Source: Eubacteriales bacterium
GTDB taxonomy: Bacteria; Bacillota; Clostridia; Peptostreptococcales; Anaerovoracaceae
Length of the DNA stretch: 64,000 bases
Direction of reading: 5' to 3'
NCBI GenBank assembly: GCA_029009055.1
Contig: JAQXJR010000043.1
Coordinates: 19,450-83,449 of the forward strand
The position numbers were made by a program, and so were the translations under genes. Numbering within the stretch: the first letter of the stretch is position 1; each line of letters begins with the position of its first letter. A model generated the notes under the pieces. The model was given only the letters and a program-made list of their open reading frames with translations. It was not told the DNA's origin and did not search any database. Of this stretch, positions 1 to 10,025 are shown piece by piece.

Positions 1-1
1 C

Positions 2-223
2 GGCATAACATCTATTGCCTTACCTTGCATATCTACAGGAGCGTTCGGCTATCCGGCTGAGGACGCGGCAGATATCGCTATACCGACTGTGCTTGAGTGG
101 ATCAGCGATAACGATGATTATGACCTGAATGTTACATTCTGCGTCCACGATGAGGATACTTATGATATGTATAAGGGCTTCCTGGACCAGATATTCGACA
201 GCAGCGATACAGATGAGCAGTAA
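2..223 (+). CDS. Macro domain (ADP-ribose-binding / O-acetyl-ADP-ribose deacetylase-like) protein, C-terminal part, truncated by window edge
   Basis: Frame 2 reads GITSIALPCISTGAFGYPAEDAADIAIPTVLEWISDNDDYDLNVTFCVHDEDTYDMYKGFLDQIF...DEQ*; the S-I-A-x-P-x-I-S-T-G-x-x-G-Y-P block is a macrodomain signature. Not in the ORF track because the start lies outside the window. Confidence 0.85.
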   Translation, partial: GITSIALPCISTGAFGYPAEDAADIAIPTVLEWISDNDDYDLNVTFCVHDEDTYDMYKGFLDQIFDSSDTDEQ

Positions 224-3200
224 AGAAGAAAAGAAAATAAAAAGCGGCAGAAGCTGGACGCCGGAGCAGGAGAAGGCCATATCCCACACGGGAGATGACA
301 TGCTCGTTTCGGCGGCGGCGGGAGCCGGTAAGACGGCGGTCATGGTAGAGCGCGTCATAAGGATCATAGCTGACGGGTCCGTTCCCGTCACAGATCTTCT
401 AGTCGTGACATTTACTAAGGCCGCCGCTTCTGAAATGAAGGAGAAGATCAGGACAGCCCTGAAGAAGAGAGCCAGAGAGGAAGAGGACCGCGCGAGATCC
501 GCCTTCTTCCGGGAGCAGATATCCAGGCTGGAAGAAGCGGACATATCCACGTTCGACTCTTTCACACGCCGGGTGATAAAGCAGTTTTTTTACCTGATAG
601 ACGCCGATCCGGGTTCACGTGTGGCGGATACGGCAGAATCGGAAGTTCTGAAGCAGGATTCGCTGGATGATTTACTGCGCATGGAATTCGAGGAAGACAG
701 GCCCGATTTCATAAGCTTTCTCGACCATTACACGAATGAGAAAGACGTCGATACTGCCCGAACCATGATAAGCTCTCTATATGAAACCATGGCTTCTCTT
801 CCGGATGGCGAAAGCCTCCTGGATAAGTACGCTTCCGAGCAGGCGCTTCCTAAGGATGAATTCGAGAAGACGGATTCATTCCATGAGATAATGAACGTTA
901 TAGCCGGCAGGGTCGATGACGCGCTGAAAATGGCCGACAGAGCGATGCTGGTGCTTGATAACGCCGGCTGTCCGGATATGGCCGCGGGCGTGAAGAGTGA
1001 AAGGGATCAGATAGAGGGCATAAGGGACGCGGCTCTCGAGGGAGATCTCGAGAGATTCTACGACCTCGCGACGGGCTATTCTAAGCTTACATTACGAGCA
1101 AAGAAAAATGAGAAGGACGCTTACGCGGGCGTTAAGGATCTGATCACGCTTCTCAGGAATAAAGGCTATAACGAAATAATGAAGGAGATAGTCGGATACG
1201 CTAGCTCCGGCAGCGGCTATTACGATGATCTAAGGCTTTCTGCCAGGGGAGCCGCGACGCTGGTCCGTCTGGTGAAAAGGCTGGATTCTATATATTCGGA
1301 GAAGAAAGCGGAGCGGGCAGTCATAGACTTCTACGACATGGAAAGCCTTTGCTATAAGATACTATGTCACGAAGAAGCCGCTGACTACTATAAGAAAAAG
1401 TATAAATACATTTTCATAGATGAGTATCAGGATACCAGCGTAATGCAGGAGGCCATCATAGGGAAGATAACTTCCGGCGGGAACCTGTTCATGGTCGGCG
1501 ATATCAAGCAGTCTATATATGGTTTCAGGCAGGCGAGGCCGGAAATATTCCTGGAGAAATATAAGGCATATCCTTCTGAGCCGGATGATAGCCACAGGAT
1601 AAAAGTAGAGCTGAATAAGAACTTCAGGAGCAGACCGAATGTCATAAAGGGCATAAACAGTATATTCCGGGATATAATGGACGGCTACGATGATGCCGCC
1701 GCCTTACACCCGGGACTGGAAGAAGGCGCTTACCCGGATGCCGGGGAAATCCACACTCTCGTTCTGGATACGGGAGGCGCGCCTGATGATAAGGAGCCTA
1801 AAGACCCGGAGAAAGATCAGGATAAGGAAGTTGAGGACCCGAAGGGAGTTCAGAAAGCTTTGGCTTTGCTCGGTATAGGTGAGCATAAGGATAGACCTGA
1901 GTACACAGCCGGGGAGCTTGAGATATACGAGACCGCTAAACTGGTGAAGCGGCTGCTTAAGGAGAGGATACGTGATGATAAGGGTCGGGAGCGGTTCGTC
2001 AGGTATTCTGACATAGTGATCATACTGAGGGGCATAAGGTCCAGGGCTGAGGATTTCAGGAAGATATTCAGCGAGGAGGGTGTGCCTCTATATGTCGATG
2101 ATAAGGACGGTTTCCTTAAGACGAGTGAGATCGGAGTGTTCACAGACCTCCTGACCATAATAGATAACAGGTATCAGGATCTTCAGCTCATCAGCGTTTT
2201 AAGGGGAGTTTTCCGCTTCTCGGAGGCTGAGCTGGCCATGATAAGGAAGCTTAGGCCGACCGGAAGTTACGCTGAAGCCGCTATGGGAATAGCCGGGATA
2301 TTAAATGATGGAGAAAACGAAGCTGACGCGGGTGTTCAGGCGCTGGGCGCGTTGAGCGGCGGAGAGAGTAGAGCTTTAAGCCTGAAGCTTAAGAATGTAT
2401 TCGACAGTCTGGATAAGTGGCATGAGATGTCCATATCCATGCCGCTGGGCATGTTCGTCTGGAGGCTCATGACTGAGAGCGGCTATTATCTTTTAACCGG
2501 AATGATGCCGGACCCTGAGAGAAGACAGGCGAATCTGAGGCTGTTAGCCGACAGGGCGGGGAGTTTCGCCAGGGACAGACAGGTGTCTCTGTACGATTTC
2601 CTCAGATATATAGACGCCATGAAAAACGGCGACTTCGATATGCCGCAGGCTGTGACCATAGGTGAAAATGACGATGTCGTAAGGCTCATGACCATACACC
2701 ATAGTAAGGGACTGGAGTTCCCGATCGTTATAACGGGTGGCCTGGGGAATAGGCTCACTTATACAGGCTCTAAGAAGCCTGTCCTATTCGATGATAAGAT
2801 GGGTATAGGACTTAAGCCACGCGATACAGAGACATATTTAGAGCGGAAATCTATCGTATACCTGGCGGACGAGCTTAAGCTCGCCAGATCTGAGATAGAA
2901 GAGCAGCTCAGGGTCCTGTATGTGGCTCTGACCAGGGCTCAACAGAGGCTTTATCTGATAGGTGGCGTTAAGGAACTAGATAAGTTCCGGGCTCGTATGG
3001 AAGCGGGGATCATGGACCCAAGCACATACTATGATATGATGGACGTCTTCCCGAATATCGAGTATATAAAGGCGTCCGGTCCTACTGATGGCGCGGCTGA
3101 TATAGAGGCGGCTGACGGCGGTAGGTTAAGCCTAAGCGAGGAAGATATAGATGAGGAAGTTAAGAGGCGCTTAGACTACGAGTACGAGTATAAGGGCGCT

Positions 3201-3893
3201 TCCGACCTTAAGCTTAAATACTCCGTTAGTGAGATAAACAGGGAGTATGACGAGCGCCGTTTATCCGGGCAGGAGCTTAAGCTGAGCTCTGACGACGAGG
3301 AACTCATGAAGAAGCTGAGCGAGCCTGAAAACCAGGATGACGTTCCGGCCTTCATAAGGGGCGAAGCTAACATAACAGCCGCCAGAAGAGGAACCATATA
3401 CCACACGATCATGGAGCATCTAGACTTCGTGGAAGCTGAGAACCGGGGAATGGATTATATCCATGAGAAAACTGCTGAAATGACGAGTCTGGGCATAATA
3501 TCCGAAGATGAGCTTTTTGCCGTTAACTTATCACGCGTGAGCGCTTTCTTTAAGACAGAAGAAGGGAAGAAGTGCGTGGAAGCGGCTGAAAGTGGCTCTT
3601 TGCAAAGGGAGCAGCCGTTCGTGCTCCGAGTGGCTATGTCGGGCGAGCATTGTTATATCCAGGGAATAATAGACTGCTGGTATGAGGATGAGAAGGGGCT
3701 CGTGCTCATAGACTATAAGAGCAGCAGGATAGACCATAGACATCTGGCGGAGGAGAAAGCCAGGGTAGCAGAGACATACGCGGCGCAGATGCGGATATAC
3801 AGGCAGGCTCTGGAAGAGGCTACAGGTAAGAAAGTTTATAAGACCCTGCTTTACCTGTTCGGAGCGAATGATTTCGTAGAAGTAAGCGGCTGA
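213..3893 (+). CDS. addA: ATP-dependent helicase/nuclease subunit A (AddA)
   Basis: UvrD-type helicase: Walker A AAAGAGKTAVMVERV, IDEYQDTS, LMTIHHSKGLEFPIV, LYVALTRAQQRL; C-terminal nuclease motif LIDYKSSR. ATG at 213 overlaps the preceding gene's stop and is a better start than 129. Confidence 0.93.
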   Translation: MSSKEEKKIKSGRSWTPEQEKAISHTGDDMLVSAAAGAGKTAVMVERVIRIIADGSVPVTDLLVVTFTKAAASEMKEKIRTALKKRAREEEDRARSAFFREQISRLEEADISTFDSFTRRVIKQFFYLIDADPGSRVADTAESEVLKQDSLDDLLRMEFEEDRPDFISFLDHYTNEKDVDTARTMISSLYETMASLPDGESLLDKYASEQALPKDEFEKTDSFHEIMNVIAGRVDDALKMADRAMLVLDNAGCPDMAAGVKSERDQIEGIRDAALEGDLERFYDLATGYSKLTLRAKKNEKDAYAGVKDLITLLRNKGYNEIMKEIVGYASSGSGYYDDLRLSARGAATLVRLVKRLDSIYSEKKAERAVIDFYDMESLCYKILCHEEAADYYKKKYKYIFIDEYQDTSVMQEAIIGKITSGGNLFMVGDIKQSIYGFRQARPEIFLEKYKAYPSEPDDSHRIKVELNKNFRSRPNVIKGINSIFRDIMDGYDDAAALHPGLEEGAYPDAGEIHTLVLDTGGAPDDKEPKDPEKDQDKEVEDPKGVQKALALLGIGEHKDRPEYTAGELEIYETAKLVKRLLKERIRDDKGRERFVRYSDIVIILRGIRSRAEDFRKIFSEEGVPLYVDDKDGFLKTSEIGVFTDLLTIIDNRYQDLQLISVLRGVFRFSEAELAMIRKLRPTGSYAEAAMGIAGILNDGENEADAGVQALGALSGGESRALSLKLKNVFDSLDKWHEMSISMPLGMFVWRLMTESGYYLLTGMMPDPERRQANLRLLADRAGSFARDRQVSLYDFLRYIDAMKNGDFDMPQAVTIGENDDVVRLMTIHHSKGLEFPIVITGGLGNRLTYTGSKKPVLFDDKMGIGLKPRDTETYLERKSIVYLADELKLARSEIEEQLRVLYVALTRAQQRLYLIGGVKELDKFRARMEAGIMDPSTYYDMMDVFPNIEYIKASGPTDGAADIEAADGGRLSLSEEDIDEEVKRRLDYEYEYKGASDLKLKYSVSEINREYDERRLSGQELKLSSDDEELMKKLSEPENQDDVPAFIRGEANITAARRGTIYHTIMEHLDFVEAENRGMDYIHEKTAEMTSLGIISEDELFAVNLSRVSAFFKTEEGKKCVEAAESGSLQREQPFVLRVAMSGEHCYIQGIIDCWYEDEKGLVLIDYKSSRIDHRHLAEEKARVAETYAAQMRIYRQALEEATGKKVYKTLLYLFGANDFVEVSG

Positions 3894-3948
3894 AGAGGCC
3901 CGGGAATCGTACGATGACCGAGGCGTCGTAATAAGGGGGGAAGAAGAG

Positions 3949-4797
3949 ATGAGTACAGTGATTTTCGAAGGCGGAGCTATGAGGGGGATATTTACCGCCG
4001 GCGTCATAGATTATTTTCTCGACCGAGGAATAAAATTCGATAACGTTATAGGTGTGTCCGCGGGAGCCTGCCACGCCTGCAGCTATGTTTCAGGCCAGAG
4101 AGGAAGAGCCTACACCACGTCCACTGAATACCTGAAAGATCCGAGGTACTGCAGTCTGGAGAGCCTGAGAAAAACAGGCGACATGTTCGGCGCCGACTTT
4201 CTCTATAGGGAGATACCGGAGAAGCTCTATCCAATAGATAACGAGGCTTTCATGAATAGCGGCGTTAAATTCCAGGTCGCTGTGACGAACTGCATAACCG
4301 GCGAGGCTGAATATCCATATGTCAGGGACCTCAGCAAAGACATGCAGTACGTGCGGGCTTCCAGCTCTATGCCGGTACTCGCGAGAATGGTGCCGCTTAA
4401 CGGTTACGTTTACATGGATGGGGGCATAGCTGATTCCATCCCGGTAAAACAGGCCGAAAAGCAAGGGAGTTCTAAGAACGTGGTCGTGCTGACACAGCCG
4501 AGAGGCTATCGTAAGAAGAAAGCTTCACCCCTGATAATGTCAGTGATAAAGGCGAAGTACAGGGATTACCCGCAGATGATAAAAGCCTTGGAAAGCAGAA
4601 CGGAAGTCTATAATGATACTTTGGACTATATCGACAGGGAAGAGAAGGCGGGCAGGTTGTTCGTCATAGCGCCCCTGGGCTCTCTCGACATAGGAAGGAC
4701 AGAGAAAAATAAGGCTAAGCTTAAGAAAGCGTATAACGAAGGCTATTTCGTGGCGGAAGGATTGGGAGACAGGCTGAAAGCCTATTTGGCGGAATGA
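3949..4797 (+). CDS. Patatin-like phospholipase family protein
   Basis: VIFEGGAMRGIFTAGVIDYF and GVSAGA (GXSXG nucleophile), DGG motif (MDGGIADSIP). Confidence 0.9.
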   Translation: MSTVIFEGGAMRGIFTAGVIDYFLDRGIKFDNVIGVSAGACHACSYVSGQRGRAYTTSTEYLKDPRYCSLESLRKTGDMFGADFLYREIPEKLYPIDNEAFMNSGVKFQVAVTNCITGEAEYPYVRDLSKDMQYVRASSSMPVLARMVPLNGYVYMDGGIADSIPVKQAEKQGSSKNVVVLTQPRGYRKKKASPLIMSVIKAKYRDYPQMIKALESRTEVYNDTLDYIDREEKAGRLFVIAPLGSLDIGRTEKNKAKLKKAYNEGYFVAEGLGDRLKAYLAE

Positions 4798-4861
4798 GCC
4801 GGACGGCATGAACGCAGGTTGGCTTTGCTGTAGTAGAAAACAACTGAAAAACATGATTTTA

Positions 4862-4894
4862 CGAAAAAGGAGCCTCGAAAGGCTCCTCTTTTCG
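4862..4894. terminator. Bidirectional intrinsic terminator between convergent patatin and gdhA
   Basis: GAAAAAGGAGCC-tcgaaa-GGCTCCTCTTTTC hairpin. Confidence 0.8.
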
Positions 4895-4916
4895 TGTGTA
4901 TAAGGATGAATGGGAA

Positions 4917-6260
4917 CTATACGATACCCTCAGCCATCATAGCGTTAGCGACTCTCTCGAATCCGGCGATGTTAGCGCCTGCTACGAGGTCGTATCCCAG
5001 ACCGTATACAGCGCTTGCTTCCTCGCACTGACGGTGGATGTTGACCATGATCTTCTCAAGCTGGTCATAAACTTCTTCAGGTGTGAAGAATGTATGCTGA
5101 GCGTCCTGGCTCATCTCTATGCAGGAGCATGCTACTCCGCCGGCATTAGCTGCCTTAGCAGGTCCGATGATGACGCCGTTCTCCTTCAGGTAAGCGACAG
5201 CTTCCGGAGTAGTAGGCATGTTAGCTGCTTCGCAGAGGTACTTAGCTCCGTTAGCTACGATCTGCTTAGCGTCTTCGAGTGTGATCTCGTTCTGTGTAGC
5301 GCATGGAATGTAAATATCAGCAGGAACTTCCCAAGGCTTCTTATCAGGAATGAATTCAGCGTTCTCATACTTATCAGCGTATGGTGAGCACTTTCTGTTT
5401 CCGGATGCTCTCAGGTCGAGCAGGTAATCTACCTTATCTCCTTCTACGCCGTCCTTATCGAGGACATAGCCCTCGTGGTTGGAGATGGTGATGACTTTAG
5501 CGCCGAACTCGTTCAGTTTCTTAATGGTTCCCCATGTTACGTTTCCGTAACCGGATACTACTACTGTCTTTCCTTCCAGTGTGTCTCCGAAGTGCTTCAG
5601 CATCTCTCTTAAGAAGAATACGACGCCGTAGCCAGTAGCTTCAGCTCTTCCGGCGAGTCCGCCGAATGTGAGGCCCTTACCGGACAGAGCGCCTTCATAT
5701 CGGTTAGTCAGCTTCTTATACTGGCCGAACAGGTAGCCGATCTCTCTTCCGCCTACACCGATGTCTCCCGCAGGAACGTCTGTGTTAGGTCCGATGTGTC
5801 TATAAAGCTCGCTCATGAATGACTGGCAGAATCTCATGACTTCAGCGTCAGATTTACCGCTAGGATCGAAGTCTGAACCGCCCTTACCGCCGCCGATAGG
5901 AAGTCCTGTCAGAGCGTTCTTGAATATCTGCTCGAATCCGAGGAACTTAATGATTCCTGGATATACGTTAGACGCGAATCTCAGACCGCCCTTATAAGGT
6001 CCGAGCGCACTGTTGAACTCGTATCTGTAACCCCTGTTCACGTGTACCTTACCATTATCGTCTACCCATGGCACTCTGAACTGGATGCCTCTTTCAGGCT
6101 CGATCAGTCTTTCTACCAGGCCGGATTCGATGTACTCAGGATGAGCCTCGAGGAGCGGTTCTACAGAAGTGAGCACCTCTGTTACTGTCTCCAGGAATTC
6201 AGGCTCGTGTGGATAATGTTCTTTCGCAATATCAATATACTGCTGAGCTAAATTTCCCAT
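4917..6260 (-). CDS. gdhA: NADP-type glutamate dehydrogenase
   Basis: Full-length GdhA: FRVPWVDDNGKVHVNRGYRYEFNSALGPYKGGLRF, GGGKGGSDFDP, PAGDIGVGGREIGYLFGQYKK. Start placed at MGNLAQQY, preceded by GAGGGTG. Confidence 0.95.
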   Translation of the reverse strand: MGNLAQQYIDIAKEHYPHEPEFLETVTEVLTSVEPLLEAHPEYIESGLVERLIEPERGIQFRVPWVDDNGKVHVNRGYRYEFNSALGPYKGGLRFASNVYPGIIKFLGFEQIFKNALTGLPIGGGKGGSDFDPSGKSDAEVMRFCQSFMSELYRHIGPNTDVPAGDIGVGGREIGYLFGQYKKLTNRYEGALSGKGLTFGGLAGRAEATGYGVVFFLREMLKHFGDTLEGKTVVVSGYGNVTWGTIKKLNEFGAKVITISNHEGYVLDKDGVEGDKVDYLLDLRASGNRKCSPYADKYENAEFIPDKKPWEVPADIYIPCATQNEITLEDAKQIVANGAKYLCEAANMPTTPEAVAYLKENGVIIGPAKAANAGGVACSCIEMSQDAQHTFFTPEEVYDQLEKIMVNIHRQCEEASAVYGLGYDLVAGANIAGFERVANAMMAEGIV

Positions 6261-6885
6261 ATAAAACACCCTCTTTTTAAGTTTTTTGCGCGAAATTTCA
6301 GCGCTGTTGACCTTGTCATTATATCATCTGGGATTTTTGCGGTAAAGGCTTTCAAATAAAAACATTTTCATAAAAAGGCGATATAATTTGTTGTGACGAA
6401 TATAAAATGACGAGAATATTGCAATTTACACACAAATTAGCTGTTGGATTTCCGTTTGCCGAATCAAAAAAACATGAAATTTTTGTTAAAAATACATTTT
6501 AGAAACCAAGATCCTCCTCAGGTTGCCCGGAGGGATGTTCTATGTCCGGCTTTGCTCGGTGAAATAAGCCATTTTCAAGTCCCTCAGCAAAGTGATTTCA
6601 GGTTGTCATTTCTAATGCCTTGGAATATAATTAATGCATATGATTTAACGAAAATAATGGGAAAAAGAGGTGAGAACATGGATAACAGCGTTCCTTTACC
6701 AGACAGCGGAAACGCGGATAAACACCGAATACGCGGTAACTCGGAAAACATTACATGTTCTCGTTTTTTTGCCATAGGTCTCTGATCGTCAGCTGATCTG
6801 ACTGGCAGCCATTCGCCGGGAACATGTGTGTTAGGATACGGAGAATGGGATCATGGATAACACAGCATTGGAAAGGGAGGATTAC

Positions 6886-8256
6886 ATGGATATTTCCATG
6901 GAGAAGATCCTCGACTTTCTGGATCAGAGAAAATATTTCGACGCCAGAGACGAACTGCTGAAATATAACGCCGCCGATATAGCCGATATACTGGAAGATA
7001 TTAACGACGAGGCGGGGCTGAGGATGACAGTCATACTGTTCAGACTGCTTCCTAAGGATATTTCTGTAGACGTCTTTTCATATCTACAGGCCGAAGACCA
7101 GGTGGATCTGGTCAGAGGCATAACAGATAAGGAAATCTCTTTCATAGTCCACGAGTTGGACTTCGATGATAAGATCGATATTCTGGAAGAGCTTCCTGCC
7201 AATCTCGTTAATAAGATCTTAGAGAACACACCTAAAGACGAAAGAAAACTTATAAATACGTTCCTTAACTATCCGGAGAACTCTGCCGGCAGCCTGATGA
7301 CGCCTGAGTACATCAGTCTGAAGCCTGAGTGGACAGTGGGCGACGCCATGAAGCACATTAAGAATGTGGGCATGGACGCAGAGACCATATACACCTGCTA
7401 TGTTAAGGATTTCAGCAGACACCTGATCGGCATCGTGTCTCTCAGCACCATGGTGGTGTCAGATGATGACACTAAGATTGTCGATATCATGCGCACAGAG
7501 TTCGTCAGCGAGAAGGTGAACACAGACCAGGAGGAAGTATCAGACGACTTTAAGAAGTACGGCTACCTGGCTCTTCCTGTCGTGGATATGGAGAACAGAC
7601 TCGTCGGCATCATAACATTCGATGATATCCTGGACGTCATGGAAGATGAGGCGACAGAAGATATCGAGAGGATGAACGGTGTCATCGACTTCGAGAATAA
7701 GGACAGGGGCTACCTGGATATCTCAGTATGGCAGCACGCTAAGAACAGGCTGCCTTGGCTGCTCATCCTTATGGTCGCATATGTCTTCACGGGACGGATC
7801 ATCACCAGTTTCGAGGGTTCACTCTCTAAGGTGATAGCGCTGGTAGCCTACATGCCTATGCTCATGGGAACAGGCGGAAATACCGGCTCCCAGGCATCGA
7901 CCCTTATCATTAGAGGTCTGGCGACCGATGAAGTAGAGCTTAAGGACTGGCTTAAGATACTTTGGAAGGAAATCAGGATAGGGGCCCTCATAGGCGTGAT
8001 CCTGAGCGCTGTGAATTTCCTCAGAGTATGGCTGCTGGACGGCAATCCTATTCCAATAGCCCTGACCGTAAGCTGCGCTATGATATTCATCGTCATATTC
8101 GCGAAGATGCTCGGCAGCATGATACCTATAATAGTAAAGAGGATAAACCTGGACCCGGCGCTCATCGCGAACCCTGCTATTTCATCGGTTTCAGACGCTG
8201 TCGCTCTTTCTATATATTTCCTTATGGCTATGATTTTCCTGGGGAGCATGCTTTAA
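6886..8256 (+). CDS. mgtE: Magnesium transporter MgtE
   Basis: MgtE N domain, CBS domains, MgtE transmembrane domain with GTGGNTGSQASTL. GGGAGG lies upstream of ATG at 6886; an alternative in-frame start is at 6853. Confidence 0.93.
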   Translation: MDISMEKILDFLDQRKYFDARDELLKYNAADIADILEDINDEAGLRMTVILFRLLPKDISVDVFSYLQAEDQVDLVRGITDKEISFIVHELDFDDKIDILEELPANLVNKILENTPKDERKLINTFLNYPENSAGSLMTPEYISLKPEWTVGDAMKHIKNVGMDAETIYTCYVKDFSRHLIGIVSLSTMVVSDDDTKIVDIMRTEFVSEKVNTDQEEVSDDFKKYGYLALPVVDMENRLVGIITFDDILDVMEDEATEDIERMNGVIDFENKDRGYLDISVWQHAKNRLPWLLILMVAYVFTGRIITSFEGSLSKVIALVAYMPMLMGTGGNTGSQASTLIIRGLATDEVELKDWLKILWKEIRIGALIGVILSAVNFLRVWLLDGNPIPIALTVSCAMIFIVIFAKMLGSMIPIIVKRINLDPALIANPAISSVSDAVALSIYFLMAMIFLGSML

Positions 8257-8257
8257 T

Positions 8258-9163
8258 ATGAAAATTATCGATATTACCCGGGATATGATCGGAGACATAC
8301 TGGAACCTAGACCTAGGGATATACATAAAGGTGACTGCGGCAGGGATCTTATTATCGCTGGGGGCGCCGGCATGACAGGCGCCGCTTATTTCTCAGCAAA
8401 GTCAGCCTTAAGATCCGGAGCCGGGCTCGTTTATTCCTGCACATCAGAGGAGAATTTTGCTATAATAAAAACGTTAGTGCCGGAAGCCATATGCCTGACA
8501 TGGGGAGATGCTGAGGCGGAGATCCTTAAGGCAGGCCCGGGCACAGCCAATATAGAGGGCGCGGACTTCAGGAAGAAGAGCTATGACTCCATAGCCTTCG
8601 GTCCGGGGATGGGTACTAGTGACGAGAGTAAGGAACAACTGGCGTTCATCCTGAAGGATTTCTCCGGGCCGCTGGTTATAGACGCTGATGGGCTGAACTG
8701 CCTGGCTCAGGAGCCTGAATTAAGGCGGCTGCTTAATAAATATCGGGGGAATGCCGTTATCACTCCACACGCGGGCGAGGCTGCCAGACTGATAAAATGT
8801 TTGGGCTCTGACATAAGTGTTAAGGACCGCGAGAAGGCTGTGAGGTTCCTGGCTTCGGAGTACGGCGTTACTGCCGTGCTTAAGGGTAGTGGGACTCTGA
8901 TCTGCGATAGTTCTTATCCGGATGTCATATTTAGGAACACTACGGGAAATCCCGGCATGGCTACAGCAGGGTCAGGGGACGTTCTTACAGGAGTCATAAC
9001 AGCGCTTTCCGGTCAGGGATACGATGTGCCGGAGGCTGCTCGAGCCGGTGTGTATTTGCACGGTATGGCAGGCGACCTGGCAGCTGCGGATAAGGGAGAG
9101 TATGGGACCATAGCGTCTGATATACTAGAACACATCCCTGGCGCAATAAAACAGTTTGTTTAG
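8258..9163 (+). CDS. nnrD: ADP-dependent (S)-NAD(P)H-hydrate dehydratase
   Basis: GDCGRDLIIAGGAGMTGAAYFSAKSALRSGAGLV, FGPGMGTS, DADGLNCLA, ITPHAGEAARL, GSGDVLTGVI; carbohydrate-kinase-like domain only, no epimerase domain. Confidence 0.9.
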   Translation: MKIIDITRDMIGDILEPRPRDIHKGDCGRDLIIAGGAGMTGAAYFSAKSALRSGAGLVYSCTSEENFAIIKTLVPEAICLTWGDAEAEILKAGPGTANIEGADFRKKSYDSIAFGPGMGTSDESKEQLAFILKDFSGPLVIDADGLNCLAQEPELRRLLNKYRGNAVITPHAGEAARLIKCLGSDISVKDREKAVRFLASEYGVTAVLKGSGTLICDSSYPDVIFRNTTGNPGMATAGSGDVLTGVITALSGQGYDVPEAARAGVYLHGMAGDLAAADKGEYGTIASDILEHIPGAIKQFV

Positions 9164-9197
9164 TTAATTTTAAGATAAAGCTATTTAAGGAGTAACG

Positions 9198-10025
9198 ATG
9201 AAAAGGGAGAACAGCGAATATTATAAGGAAATCGCTAAGCGCGTCCGTATCGACGTCATTAAAGCGCTGTATCACGCCGGTTCCGGTCATCCGGGCGGGT
9301 CGCTTTCAGCTGCTGACATCATTACGGCTCTTTACTTCGGTGAGATGAACATAGACCCGAAGAATCCGAAGATGCCAGGAAGAGACAGGTTCGTGCTTTC
9401 TAAGGGACACGCGGTTCCGGCCCAGTACGCGGCTTTAGCTGAGAGGGGTTATTATCCTGTAGAGGATATGATGACTCTGAGAAAGCTGGGCAGCCATTTC
9501 CAGGGACATGGAAATATGCAGAAGGTACCGGGCATAGAGATGTCCACAGGTTCACTGGGACAGGGCTTTTCCACAGCTGTGGGAATGGCTCTGGCGGATA
9601 AGCTCGATGGTAATGGCGCCAGAGTATACGCTTTGCTAGGTGATGGAGAGCTGCAGGAAGGAATAGTTTGGGAAGCCGCTATGTCAGCTTCGCATTATGG
9701 CCTCAGCGCGCTCACAGCTATCGTAGACTGGAACGGCCTTCAGATAGACGGAAGGAACGAGGACGTCATGACTGTAGCCCCTATAGCGGAGAAATTCGCC
9801 GCTTTCGGCTGGCAGACGATCGAGATAGACGGACACGACTTCGACCAGATCTTCAGCGCCTTAGACCAGGCCAGGGAAGAGACAGAGAAGCCGACATGCA
9901 TAGTCGCTAAGACAGTTAAAGGTAAGGGCGTGGACTTCATGGAAGACCAGGCAGGCTGGCATGGTAAGGCTCCGAGTGAGGAGCAGGCTAAGGATGCGGT
10001 AAGACAGCTTGGAGGTGAATGGTAA
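9198..10025 (+). CDS. Transketolase, N-terminal (TPP-binding) subunit
   Basis: HAGSGHPGGSLSAADIITALYF, STGSLGQGFSTAVGMAL, GDGELQEGIVWEA. Confidence 0.92.
   Translation: MKRENSEYYKEIAKRVRIDVIKALYHAGSGHPGGSLSAADIITALYFGEMNIDPKNPKMPGRDRFVLSKGHAVPAQYAALAERGYYPVEDMMTLRKLGSHFQGHGNMQKVPGIEMSTGSLGQGFSTAVGMALADKLDGNGARVYALLGDGELQEGIVWEAAMSASHYGLSALTAIVDWNGLQIDGRNEDVMTVAPIAEKFAAFGWQTIEIDGHDFDQIFSALDQAREETEKPTCIVAKTVKGKGVDFMEDQAGWHGKAPSEEQAKDAVRQLGGEW

Noticed and set aside
20-565. 181-aa minus-strand ORF
   Set aside because: Antisense to the macrodomain 3' end and addA; low-complexity Ser/Ala composition and no RBS.
6444-6785. 113-aa plus-strand ORF upstream of mgtE
   Set aside because: Covers inverted repeats and T-runs, atypical codon usage, no homology; more likely leader/intergenic DNA.
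6660-6850. M-box (Mg2+) riboswitch upstream of mgtE
   Set aside because: Searched by eye for the conserved GGUGAGGCUCCU...GACGCCAAUGGGUCAAC core and could not find it; kept only as an unclassified structured leader.
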